DNA of 64,000 nt from Pohlia nutans. Taxonomy: Eukaryota; Streptophyta; Bryopsida; Bryales; Mniaceae. Shown here piece by piece: positions 34,685 to 45,645 of this stretch. A program made the position numbers and the translations under genes. Within the stretch, counting starts at the first letter, position 1, and each line of letters opens with the position of its first letter. The notes beneath the pieces are model-generated. The model was given only the letters and a program-made list of their open reading frames with translations. It did not search any database and was not told the DNA's origin. Location of the stretch: positions 27,557,009 to 27,621,008 of the forward strand of contig CM040100.1 in NCBI GenBank assembly GCA_022496805.1. The letters are read 5' to 3'.

Positions 34685-35660
34685 TCCCCTTGTATTCAAG
34701 TTTTGCTTGCCTTTTTGGACTGCCGGTACCGGCACTGCGATTATGGGTCCCTCATGACTTTAAGTGTTGCTTGCCTTTTTGAACTGCCGGTACCGGCACT
34801 GCCATTTTAGGTCCCTCATGTGTTTAAGTGTTGCTTGCTTTTCTGGACTGCCGGTACCGGCACTGCAATTTTGGGTCCCCTTGTGTATAAGTGTTGCTTG
34901 CCTTTTTGGACTGCCGGTACCGGCACTACCATTTTGGGTGCCTTTGTGTTCAAGTTCTGCTTGTGTTTTTCGACTGCCGGTACCGGCACTGCGATTCTGG
35001 GTTCCTTTGTGTTCTAAGTTTTGCTAGTGTTTTTGCACTGCCGGTACCGGCACTGCGATTTTGGGTTCCCTTGTATTCTAAGTTTTGCTTGTGATTTTGC
35101 ACTGCCAGTACCAGCACTGCCATTTTGGGTTCCCTTGTGTTCTAAGTTTTGCTAGTGTTTTTGCACTGCCGGTACCGGCACTGCGATTTTGGGTTCCCTT
35201 GTGTTCTAAGTTTTGCTTGTGATTTTGCACTGCCGGTACCGGCACTGCCATTTTGGGTTCCCTTGTGTTCTAAGTTTTGCTAGTGTTCTTGCACTGCCGG
35301 TACCGGCACTGCGATTTTGGGTTCCCTTGTGTTCTAAGTTTTGCTTGTGATTTTGCACTGCCGGTACCGGCACTGCCATTTTGGGTTCCCTTGTGTTCTA
35401 AGTTTTGCTTGTGATTTTGCACTGCCAGTACCAGCACTGCCATTTTGGGTTCCCTTGTATTCTAAGTTTTGCTAGTGTTTTTGCACTGCCGGTACCGGCA
35501 CTGCCATTTTGGGTTCCCTTGTGTTCTAAGTTTTGCTTGTGATTTTGCACTGCCGGTACCGGCACTGCGATTTTGGGTTCCCTTGTGTTCTAAGTTTTGC
35601 TTGTGATTTTGCACTGCCGGTACCGGCACTGCGATTTTGGGTTCCCTTGTGTTCAATCTC
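34685..35660. repeat. 60-bp tandem array carrying the palindrome AGTGCCGGTACCGGCAGT
   Basis: About sixteen units of CACTGCCGGTACCGGCACTG plus TTTTGGGTTCCCTTGTGTTC and AAGTTTTGCTTGTGA. The palindrome is the most conserved part. Two units (near 35101 and 35421) carry the same double change, CCGG to CCAG on both sides. They lie about 320 bp apart, which suggests a higher-order duplication. The Cys/Pro/Val-rich frames here are not genes. Confidence 0.93.
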
Positions 35661-37260
35661 ATTAGAATTAGCTTGGCCAGCATTACCTTGGCGTATACTT
35701 GACATCTTTTGTAAATAGAATGTTCCAAATTCAGAGCCCAATATCTCATTAAAATCGAGGTAGGCAGGCAGGCAGGACTCTTGATAATGGGTTCTCTCTT
35801 TTTGGTTCTAGTATATGTAAGTGTCGTTATGAATTTGTTGTTGTTGGTTTAAGCATCTTTAGTGTGTGCAATAAAAAATTTCTTTAGACAGAAACAACTC
35901 TACCTATGTGCCGTGAATGGGATGTGTCATGCTTCAACTTTGGAAATTTATAACTAATTCATTTTTCATCCAAAAATTATGTTTCAACTTGTGTTGAAAT
36001 CTATTTCTTCTTGCCTAACTCTAAAAAAAAAAAAATACTAAATAATATCAATGTCTCATATCCGTATTTCTTATTCAGTTGGCAATGGGGTAACCACCTT
36101 AAAGGCAAATGTGGCACGCTCTCCCTAGCTCATAAAAGGGATGGAATTCAAAATTGTTCTTCTCTTTGTCGGTTCCTTGCAATGAAAGTTTGCTTTCGTT
36201 TGTCCAAAGATAAGGAAGAAATCAACGTAGTTCTCTTCTGTGTTTTTAGGCTGATTGGGGCAGAAAAAGTCAAGTTGGCTTGACGATGCCTTTTCCTTTA
36301 CTTTTATTTAACCCAGATTTTTGAAATTTCAAACTACGAGTCCTAATATACCGATCATCAACATCACGATCATCCCTAATATAGGTTTAGTATCTCCAGT
36401 GGTTTGCAAAACATTTTCCAAGCACTGGCAGGTGACGTTGGTTGTGAAGGAAGCATTATTAAAACCGACTATTTCGCACATGTACACGGCAGTGTTGACT
36501 TTCGGCCCATGTACACGGCAATGTTGACTCTTTCGCACATGTACACGGAATGTACACTGAAGTGTTGACATTGCTCAGTTCTAGTTGTCTCTTGCAGTTC
36601 TCGCTTGTCAGTTGATACGTTGCCAGGGTACTGCCGGTACCGGCACTTGATTCTGAAGTGGTCCTCCATTTCATTTTTATTCTTGCCCAGGCTGGTAGTT
36701 TCAAATTTGAATCCGGTTTGTGCATTTGCGGTTTTAGGCGATTTCATGGAATGTGATGAGGTTGAATGGAGATCGTGCAGAAGCGATTTCTGATGCGACT
36801 CACCGATGCTTGTGGCTCACTTTTGTTGTTTGTTTGTGAATGTGAATATAAGCTGTAGCATTGGTGGCGAAATAAATGAGGCAGGGGAGATGAGCGAGCG
36901 CGGCCTTCTTTCCCCTGAAGGTCCGGTTGGATTTCATTGCTTTCCGTTCCTTTCCTTTCTGTTTTAGAAGTTTAGGTCTGCAGTTGATTTTAGGAGCGGA
37001 GTATGCCTCGAATTTAGACCTCAAATTCACTGCGACTCAATCCGGGAGTTTGCCTTCTCAGATCCGGGATTCTCGCTCCTCAAATTGTGTCTAAGTCAGC
37101 TCAATTTGCTCGAATCTCAAATCTTGAATTTGCTCAAATCTTGAATACTGCCGCACGATCTTGAATCTTGAATCTCGAATCTTGAATATTGTCGCACAAT
37201 CTTAAATCGTGCATGCGTACTGCCGTATGAGTACTGCCACATGATATTTTTGAACCCTTC
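35661..37260. other. No gene recognised; one stray KpnI palindrome and a 30-bp repeat
   Basis: TTTCGCACATGTACACGGCA and TGTTGACT recur three times at 36471-36565. One palindrome TGCCGGTACCGGCA is at about 36640. Between 37090 and 37210, AATCTTGAAT repeats irregularly. Frames such as 36011-36283 have no domain. Confidence 0.45.
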
Positions 37261-37261
37261 A

Positions 37262-37830
37262 TGAAGCACTGCCGGTACCGGCACTGGTCTGGTCGCCCCT
37301 CCGTCACCTGCCAAGTTCCCTTGTTTCAATATTCGTAGATGTAGCTAGAAAATAATTTGAAAAAGTAGATTTATAACTCAATAAAAATGAAGTCTTTAAA
37401 ACAGTATTGAGATTGTCTTTGAATTTGATTCATTCAGTAAGTTCTCTTGAACATATTCTAAGTCACATGTCTTTGAATTTGAATGCACAAATAAGCACAA
37501 GTTGTGCTTGGGGTTGTGCTCCTAATAATTGCTTATTATTTCAAACAGAAACTTGTGAATGTCTAATCATGGTAGTGTAAGCATGCTTGTGAATATCTAA
37601 TTATAAAATGCTCTGACCTCACTGCCGGTACCGGCACTGGTCTGGTCGCCCCTCCGTCACCTGCCAAGTTCCCTTGCTGAAGCACTGCCGGTACCAGCAT
37701 TGGTCTGGTCGCCCCTCCGTGATATTCCAAGTTCCCTTGCTGAAGCACTGCCGGTACCGGCACTGGAATGGTCGCCCCTCCGTGATATTTCTGAACCCTT
37801 GATTCTGCACTACCGGTACCGGCACTTGAT
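37262..37830. repeat. KpnI-palindrome units with GGTCGCCCCTCCGT, dispersed
   Basis: CACTGCCGGTACCGGCACTGG followed by TCGCCCCTCCGTSA occurs near 37268 and, in about 63-bp spacing, near 37620, 37684, 37748 and 37810. This array ends directly before the methyltransferase-like gene. Confidence 0.88.
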
Positions 37831-37850
37831 TGGTGCTCTTTTTTTGCTAG

Positions 37851-39374
37851 TGTTTGGGGGTGAACTCTGAGCTCATACTTGCGGGTGAGATTGTTCAGTT
37901 TTTATCCAAGGTGATTACATCTCACATTTTCCTGGTTTTTTTTTAGTTTTCTTGAGGTTCTTCTTTATCCTCTAGTTTGTCACTTTGTGTAATACTAGAT
38001 CATTTCCATTCTCATGCAGGTTAGTGCATCTAGGGAATACTACTTTGATGGTAAGCTTCTACAGAAATCAAGGATTGATTTGCTAATTGCAGAGTACCCA
38101 GACCGGCTCAGGGTCCCCGGTGTTTCTGACCCTCCTTCTCAAATTCCACATTGGAATGAGTACGTTGACAATATTCTCAAGGTAACTATGGGATTTGCAT
38201 ATGCCTATCTTCATGATGGTTCATTCCTACTTTTCTATCCGGATAGTCCCATTGTGAGGAAGGAATTGATGTCGTACTTCAAGAATTACAAGATGAAGAT
38301 TGTGGATGAATGGACTATAATCAACTATCTTCATCTTGCAAACCCTCTTTATCCCACCAAAAATGTAAGATTCTTCAACTCTCTTGGTTTCCTCTATTTC
38401 ATTCTACTATTGTACTATTATTTGTATTTGAGCTACGGCATATTAACATTAAATATTCTTTGTAGACATTGAAGTTCAAGGCAGTTCTTATGGTCCGTGA
38501 TGTCCCATCTATTGCGGCCAGGCAACCACCTCCGCTCAACATTGTGAAAGATCCATCAGTTCCTCATGTAGACTTGGCTTGTGATGACGTCCTTTTCAAC
38601 TCTGTTACATTGGAGTCACAGCTGTTGCGAAAGGACAATGGCAGACCATGGCGTGGTCCTAAAGAGAAGTCTGAAGTTCTCATGAAGCTTTTTGTGCACG
38701 GATTAACTCCAAAGGATGGTATCGTGGCAGACCTCACTGCTTCCATAGGTATTTCTTATGGCAATTTTATGGATTGTACAATTTCATTTCATTCTCAAAC
38801 TTCAATCTCATTAACATTCCATCCTCTGTTGTGAAGGTACTTCTATCCGTGCAGCCAGGGCCTGCAATTGTCACATTGTAGCTCTTGAAAGTGATTCAAA
38901 GCTATTTAACGAGGTCTTAAAACCACTCGTAGCTCCCCAAATTCGTACAACTCCACCTCCCACCACTCCAATCCAACTCAATGATGACGATGAAGACACA
39001 CTTCCTGATGAGCCCTTTGACAAAATATGTGAGTAAGTTTTATTGGTCAAGTAATGCAAATTGCAAGTACAAGTTATTACATCTACATGTGCATGATGTT
39101 TTCTAATATTTGATGTCCTCTTATTTGCAGTTTGACAAGTCCGTCTCCAATAAAACGGCGCCATTTGATTCGTAAACGCGCGTTCCAGACTTTGCTCACT
39201 CCTGACAGTTCTCCTCAAGGATTGCCAGTATACGCCGAAGCATTGGCAACAGCCTTTGCCAATGCTAGCTCGGGTAGTTCCTCTAACTCTTCCACACCGC
39301 ATCGACTATATGATCCACGAGTGCTCTCATATTTCGATGTGAGTGCTATTGAATCTGATGGAGAATCAATTTGA
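37851..39374 (+). CDS. DNA methyltransferase-like protein (beta-class N4/N6 fold), DPPY motif lost
   Basis: Five exons fit, all with GT-AG borders and in phase: 37851-37910 (5' end uncertain), 38020-38364, 38466-38748, about 38837-39032 and 39131-39374, about 375 aa. Exon 2 has REYYFDGKLLQKSRIDLLIAE then YPDRL where motif IV (DPPY) should be, then GSFLLFYPDSP, the strand and loop that follow it. Exon 3 has WRGPKEKSEVLMKLFVHGL and DGIVADLTASIG; exon 4 continues TSIRAARACNCHIVALESD. This corresponds to the methylase KP-x-ELL helix, the FxGxG motif I (here TASIG) and the acidic strand end that binds SAM. Exon 5 is basic, then Ser-rich. Since DPPY is absent, I expect no methylation, though SAM or DNA binding is possible. 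No ATG opens exon 1, so the true 5' end, perhaps a ParB-like domain, may have been replaced by the repeat array. Confidence 0.7.
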
Positions 39375-39384
39375 TTGTATGGCT

Positions 39385-39645
39385 TGAATGCTTTGTATTT
39401 ACAAAGCATTTGAAAGTTTATAATGATATTGAATACATTGTCTTTGCATCACCTTGAAAGTTTATAATGATCTTGAATGCTTTGTCTCTACAATTCTTTT
39501 GAAATTTTATAATGATCTTGAATGCTTTGTCCTTACGATTCTTTTGAAAGTTTATAATGATCTTGATTTGCTTTGTCTTTACAAATCCTTTGAATGTTTA
39601 TAATGACTTTGATTGCTTTGGCACTTTCTATGATTTGAATGTTTT
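39385..39645. repeat. About 50-55-bp tandem repeat in the 3' flank of the methyltransferase-like gene
   Basis: Five units of TTTGAAAGTTTATAATGATC followed by TTGAATGCTTTGTCT. It probably lies in the 3' UTR. Confidence 0.8.
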
Positions 39646-40750
39646 AAATGTCATTGTATGCTTTGGTGATATTCAATAACTTGATCGGTGTCCGTGGAGA
39701 CCCTAAACCATTTGAATGTTTTAAGAGATTTAAATGTTCTGATATATTTGAATGTGTAGCCTCAATTTAAGGCATCAATGATTTAGGCATCAATGTTCTG
39801 AATGCCATACATTATTGTTGAATGGGATTAATTATTCAAATTCTTTGAATGTTTTTCATTGTTTTGAAGCTACCCTAAATCCTAAACTACCCTAAACCAG
39901 ACTCTTCAAACCATGGCTATAGGTCCTTTTATTGAAACCATTAACTACAAATATTCATTTATTACACCCTAAATCCACGGTAATAGGAGGTGCTTCAAAA
40001 TTCAAAACCCTAAATTTTTTTCCAAAATCTCTGCTCACTGCTCACCGCTCACTGCTCACTGCTCACGTACTAGCATTTCCCAATATGTAACCGTTCAATG
40101 GAACAACAACTTTGTCAAGTATCCCCATAAATTGAGATTACTCTCATTCAGAGTGGGAAATAAGGTCGAGGCACCTAAAACCGATCAATTAAGACATGCA
40201 CTACACATGGGATACATGAATCTATATTTTGAGTATTTTCCTCTTTTAGCAATAAAAATTTAAGAAGTATTCATATTTAATTTGATTTTTTGATAATTAT
40301 TTGAATAAGTACAAATTTTCAAAGTGAAAGTTGTAGGTTTACCTAAAACCGATTGCATGCTCTACTGTATAAATGAGGTACATTTTCCCTTCGAAAATCT
40401 CAAACTTTTGCAATAATCTAGGGTGGTTGGTTTTGTGTACATGGTCGGTTTTAGGTGCCTCAACCTGAATGAGGCTATAAATGTGCTTGGACTTTTAGAT
40501 TTTATGCTTCATATGGTGACTCAACTGTGTACCTCATTTACCTCTGAGCCTTGGTAATATCTAGTTTATAGGCTAATATCCTCTACTTCTGTTCAACAGG
40601 TTGGTATATTTAGTGGTTACTTGGCAAAATCACAATTATTCATATATCTGACATATAATCTCCAGCTACTTCTGAGATACATAGACAAAGTGAAATCAAA
40701 TTGCACTTGAGTTGAAAAGCTCAGCACATCAAATCCAAACATAGTTGTTT
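39646..40750. other. AT-rich gene-free region
   Basis: Contains ACCCTAAATCC boxes near 39875, repeat R, and an imperfect repeat GAGGCACCTAAAACCGATC / TAGGTTTACCTAAAACCGATT (near 40170 and 40335). No coding frame is recognised. Confidence 0.45.
39895..40085 (+). repeat. Dispersed repeat R, copy 4
   Basis: CCATGGCTATAGGTCC is followed by a second CCACGGTAATAGG, then TCTGCTCACTGCTCACCGC and CTCACTGCTCACTGCTCAC. It lies about 530 bp downstream of the intact methyltransferase-like gene. Confidence 0.55.
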
Positions 40751-40751
40751 T

Positions 40752-43440
40752 CTACCTAATTGGTAGAAACTTTTTCAACTTTATGGTCTCCTCCGATATT
40801 AATTGTTCTCCAATATATCTACAAACAACGGATCTATGCTTCAGTGTTTCTATTTTTTGTGGCTCCTGCGATGCTAAAACATTGACATCCAGTTCGTATT
40901 CGTATTGCTCCTCCTCTGACTCTGATTCTTGATCGTCATCATCGACTTCTTCATTTGACTCTGGTTCCTCATTCACAAAATCAGCACTTACAAGCTCATT
41001 CTCTCTGTCGCTGTTGGATACGCCAGTAACATCTTTTGGTACTAAACCCTCAACTTCTTCTCTCTCAATTTCACCATCTCTGCTACCACCTGGAGCTGGC
41101 CCACCTTTATAAACGACAAGGGTTGATCTTGGCTCCATTACTTAAATTAGACCCCAGCGCTTGTTGATTCTATCTTCGATGAAAAAAACTTGCTCACAAT
41201 CTTCTGGGTACATAAATGGTTCATGTGTTGGTAAGTATGAAGGCAGGGTAGTTCTGGTCTTCACACGTAGGAAACCACATTCATCCTGTACTAAATTTGG
41301 AGATGCCTTGCGGGTTGACTTGCTATCAAACCACTTTCCCTTCAATAGGGTTACTTAGAAAGAGGTGAAATGAACTTGAACTATATTTTCTATGCGCCCA
41401 AAATATCGTGTCGATGTACCTTCGTCACCATTTGAAGTATTGTCATGAAAATGTGCACTAATTCCTATAAAAGGCCACAAAAGCCAATGTTAGAGACAAA
41501 TTTTTAAATCCCTACTACATACTATTATCCCCTAATGGTCTGTTTAAAGTTTTTAGGGTTTAGTAATGTTAATTTTTTTTTCTTACTTACCTTTGATTTT
41601 AGATATTTTTGTTCACAACACCATTTAAAAGTAGCTTTCTCACTTTATTCTTATGATAAACTTCGTAAATATTTATAATCTTTTTCCCGAAGGTTGTTTA
41701 CGGTTTTAGTTTCAAGTTCTCTTCCTACTGTACCGGTCTACATTCCAAAGATGTTAACTATTATGGTGTGATATTTGACTTGCGCAGAATCCAGTAATTT
41801 GACTCCAAGCACACATGTGAGTACGTTTACGGATTTGGGGTAAATTGAATGTCGTTATCAACATTGCAATCAAATTCCATCCATTTCAGTAGTACTGGTC
41901 CTATCAAAACTACGGACAAAAAGATTTGATAATCAAACACATTGTATACTCTAACTATGTATAATAAAATTATCTTAATGCATGAATTTGGGCAGGTTTA
42001 TGTCATCTCCGTCCAATTCTGGCCTAGTTGTCATACTAGACTGTCGTAGGCTTTCTTTATTCAAATCCAGGCCGCATAGTTGTCATACTAGACTGCCATA
42101 TGCTTTTTATATTCAAATCCAGGCCGCAGCATATAAGGCAAGGCTAATTAAAACTTTTGAGCTCTGCATCTACACAGTCACTGTAGAAACTATAATGGAA
42201 TGTGGGTGGGGCCTCTAGATTAGACTACTTTACCAGTGTGCTTTTTGCTTAAAGAATAATAAAAACAAATCAAATAACAAACGTAAGGATAAGACATTGA
42301 AACTTATCAGAGTCTTGAATGTGTACTCGTGTTCACTGTTTCCTTTGCTTGTATGCTGAAAATTTACCCTCAACCCACATATGGGTGAAAAATCGCAACT
42401 TTTGATGAGGCCCTATTGCTAGATGGTATTCGCGGTCAGATATATTAATTCCCATGCCTATGAGTGCTTGGATTTGAGCTAGTACCCACTCTTTGAATTC
42501 AGGAAGATTCTCCAAATCTTGGCCGTCATATGTAGCTCTCCAGTGGGCCATTGCTGGGTCATTTCTAAGAACAAAACTGTGGACTTGGTGTAGAAATACC
42601 CGCCCAAGAGGGTCTCGATCCAACCTTCATACTTTATGGGATTTAGGCAATAACGACCCTGTAAGTTTGGGACCATCACCTAAATGCCATAGTTGTGGTG
42701 ACTCCGGAGATAATCGGGTGGTGTACTCTGTGAGGTAGTGCATTCCTTCAAAAATGACATATCCTTCAGCCATGGATCCCTCTGGACGTGCCATTTGTCT
42801 CACCCAGCCTTTCATGACTTTCATGTAACGCTCTAAATAGTACATCCACCGATAATGGATGGGACCGGCTAATTCCACCTCCTCGAGTAGATGCACGATC
42901 AGATGTGGTTGAATGTCAAAAAAACTAGGTGGTAAATGTTGCTCCATCAGACATACTAGCTCTGCCGCTTCATCCACCATACTAGGCACTGTTGCCTTTA
43001 CTATCTCTTTGGAACTCAACCACCGGAAAAATGCGCCAAGTCGGTAGATGATTTCTCTAATTTCTTCTGTCAAAAAACCTCTAATTGCTATAGGCAATAA
43101 ATCGTGCAACAGATTGTGGTAATCATGTGTCTTCATTCCAGATATTTTGTTCTCAGGGAACTTATACTAGAAGGAAGACCCATACCCACGAGGTGTTTTA
43201 ATACTTTTCAAAATATCAATTACCTCCTCAAAGTCAGCTTTAGATAACATCCACGGTGCGGCTGCTGAGGTGTAAATGGAATTGCCCTTTGCATCCATTC
43301 CAGACCGCTTTGCATGCAAATGTAGCATGATGCCCATGGCGCCCATTTCTAGCCTTTGCTCCACTGAATTTCCTTTTCTGCCCTTTGCATTAGTAATAGT
43401 CTCAATGTGCATGGGATGTAAGAGATGAGGTATGAGGTGC
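40752..43440 (-). pseudogene. CACTA (En/Spm) TNP2-type transposase remnant with DUF4218/DUF4216
   Basis: The block 43412-43167 ends LKSIKTPRGYGSSF then TAG. It continues in frame as GMKTHDYHNLLHDLLPIAIR and PPSFFDIQPHLIVHLLEEVE, and RWMYYLERYMKVMKGWVRQ, the DUF4218 signature of plant CACTA proteins (to 42627). After a frameshift, 42623-42333 gives the downstream TNP2 region (RPLGRVFLHQV-like, PEFKEWVLAQI). At 41345-41142 there is a DUF4216-like block (WFDSKS ... EQVFFIEDRINKRWGLI), then a stop and an acidic tail to 40752. The DDE core upstream is missing. Stops, a frameshift and truncation make it inactive. Confidence 0.85.
41990..42130. repeat. 48-bp direct repeat, two copies
   Basis: GTTGTCATACTAGACTG and TATTCAAATCCAGGCCGCA recur at 42029 and 42077. 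The repeat falls in the gap between the DUF4218 and DUF4216 blocks, possibly an intron. Confidence 0.75.
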
Positions 43441-43899
43441 TCCTGCGCACAATTTAAAAATGTAATATTAGAAAAATTTCATCATAGTGCATAGAAAAAC
43501 CATAGTTTTTTTAACCATTAAACATCCCAATCCTTTGTAGAATAGTCAACCTACAGTTTTATACACAGTTTAGCTTTCAAGATTTGTTTAAATACATATT
43601 TTAATACTTTTCCGAAAATTACATTGCATGATTCCTATCAGTTCCAAAAGTTTTTCGGTTTTTTTAATATAAAATTCACTTGTTACATATTTCTAAGACA
43701 AATACTTCGAGAAATTCATAGTAATTACGGAAAATCTTTGCCAAAATGTATAAAATTCATTAAACCAAATTTGCGAACTTGGTCCAAATCATGCACTAGG
43801 TTTGTCTTCACGTGCGAATTTTCCGTAGATCTGCAAAGACAAAGTTTTAAGAATGGGCATTGTCACCATTTGGCATAAAGGTATTGGTATGCAAGAGTC
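43441..43899. other. No gene recognised
   Basis: AT-rich sequence upstream (minus sense) of the CACTA remnant. The plus-strand frame 43624-43878 has no domain. Confidence 0.4.
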
Positions 43900-44110
43900 C
43901 TAGGTCGGAGCAATACGGAGCTGCTCAATCGTTGCGACAGAGTTAAGCTTGTCCATCGCTCGAAGCTGATCAGTGGAAAGGTCGGTCGCATCCAATTCCT
44001 TAGCGTCGCTAGATTCGCCATCGGATTCTCCAAGAGCTGGCTGTGGGTCTTCATCATCGGAATGAGCTCCATCATCGACAATAACCCGTCTGACTGGATT
44101 GTGAAACATC
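43900..44110 (-). CDS. Possible exon: short acidic protein segment
   Basis: The minus frame ends RRVIVDDGAHSDDEDPQPAL ... LSTDQLRAMDKLNSVATIEQ and a stop at 43900. The composition (acidic, amphipathic helix) looks protein-like. It lies downstream of the CTD-like gene on the same strand and may be a separate small gene or a stray exon. No family is recognised. Confidence 0.3.
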
Positions 44111-44360
44111 ATGATACAATTATAAACCAAGTAGAGAATCATGATATAAACTGCGCGAGGCAAAAAGCAACGATACAGAGCTAGGCCAATCGCCTGCAAA
44201 CTCTCCTACCTCGTGTAGTTGATCGTCTACCTAACGCACGGAAGTCTGCGAAGCTAACGCCTAGTAGGGGAATTGGTGAAGTCGAGAAGCCAATCATAAC
44301 AGACTCTGCTAATAAAAGAGGTAACCTAGGCAAATCCATTGTAGGGGATGTATGGAAAAA

Positions 44361-45010
44361 CTAGAGAAGACGAGATAGAAACTCAGGAGGAGAAGAAGGT
44401 ACAAATCCCAGAAGATAAGCAACAACAGAATCCGGAGGAGAAGTAGGAACAAATCCTATATCTGAATCTGGAGCAGACATCGAGGGGGAGGTAGGAAGAA
44501 ACCCTGGAGGAGAAGGGGGATGAGAACCTAGAGGGAAACATGGTACAGACACTACCGGCGAAGTAGGCACATACTCTCCAGAAACTGGAGAATACGGTGG
44601 GCAGCAACTGGGACTGAACTCATCACAGTAGATAATAGGATGCGAGACACTATTTGGCAAACCAGGAGCAGCTGAGAGAAAGCAGTGAGGATCTATGCTA
44701 GCCACCTCCTCGAACTCACAAGGGTAGGTACAGAAATAATTAATGTCAATGCTGAAGTCACTCAGGTTGATAACCTCGACCAAGTGAGATGCATTATTCG
44801 CAACCGAAACCTATGACAAGAATCCAGAGTGAATGAGAATAATGCTGACAAACGAATAAAATGACATGATTCATATACCCAGATTGTCTTGGAATAAAAC
44901 TAATACCTTAGGCAAAAGAGGAGGCTGAGCAGCGTTGTCATCCTGGGATTCCTCCATATTTTGGAGAAGCACATTTGTTTGAGTATCGTGAACAATATCA
45001 ACAAAACGCT
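44361..45010 (-). CDS. Protein with Pol II CTD-like Tyr/Ser/Pro heptads, two visible exons
   Basis: Exon a (about 45010-44910) encodes RFVDIVHDTQTNVLLQNMEE and PPLLPK, ending at a GTATTAG donor. Exon b (about 44811-44361) starts after a TCATAG acceptor with VSVANNASHLVEVINLSDF. Its last 75 residues contain PYSPVSGEYVPTSPVVS, GFLPTSPSMS, IGFVPTSPPDS and GFVPSSPPEF, close to the YSPTSPS consensus of the RNA polymerase II CTD but irregularly spaced. The rest does not look like RPB1. The 5' end is not defined. The partner gene family at 49-55 kb is FCP1-like, whose classical substrate is the CTD, so this may be a CTD mimic. Low-complexity drift in a Pro/Ser-rich tail is the plain alternative. Confidence 0.45.
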
Positions 45011-45109
45011 GCACGATAAACGCGCGAGAAAATAATCCGATTACCGCGTCTTTAAAAATGCGTGGAATAACAAATCATGAAGTATTAAGCAGCTAAAGGT
45101 ATTTGAAAC

Positions 45110-45645
45110 TGACATTTAGCAGCTAAACGTTCAGAACCTTTAAAGAAATCAACTTTTAGAGCAAAAAAGGGCAAAAATTTACCCCCCCCAAGGTAAATTT
45201 GTCCAACTTTTAGCTGCTCGCGCGTCACGCGAGTAACGCGCAAGCAGCTAAAAATTTCGAAAAGTTGAATTTCTTTCACTGCTAGAGCGACACGCGAGTG
45301 GCGCGCCAGCAGCTAAAATTTGGACAAATTTACCCCCCCCCCAGGGCGGGTGGCGGTGCCGCCACCCCCCCTGGGAGAGTAATTGTTTGCCCTTTTTTAC
45401 TGCTCGCGCGCCACTCGCGTGACGCGCGAGCAACTAAAAATTTCAACTTTATGAATTTTTTCGCTGCTCGCGCGACACGCAAGTGGCGCACGAGCAGCTA
45501 AAATTTGGACAAATTTACCCCCCTACCAAGGGGTCGCGGTACCGCCACCCTCCCTGGGGGGGTAAATTGTTGTCCTTTTTTACTGCTCGCGCGTCACTTG
45601 CGTGACGCACGAGTGGCTATAAACTTGAAGAATTTAGTTGCTCAG
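45110..45645. repeat. GC-rich palindromic repeat: CGCGCGAGCAGCTAAAA with CACTCGCGTG cores
   Basis: At least four units alternate an imperfect palindrome (CTGCTCGCGCGNCACNCG and its complement CGCGCGAGCAGC) with a TTTACCCCCCC tract and a second palindrome, GGTGGCGGTGCCGCCACC. Unit length is about 110-230 bp. The frames that stay open here are repeat translations. Confidence 0.85.

Noticed and set aside
34685..35660. CRISPR-like array (palindromic repeat with about 40-bp spacers)
   Set aside because: The 'spacers' are nearly identical to each other, there are no cas genes, and the DNA is eukaryotic. It is a tandem satellite-like array.
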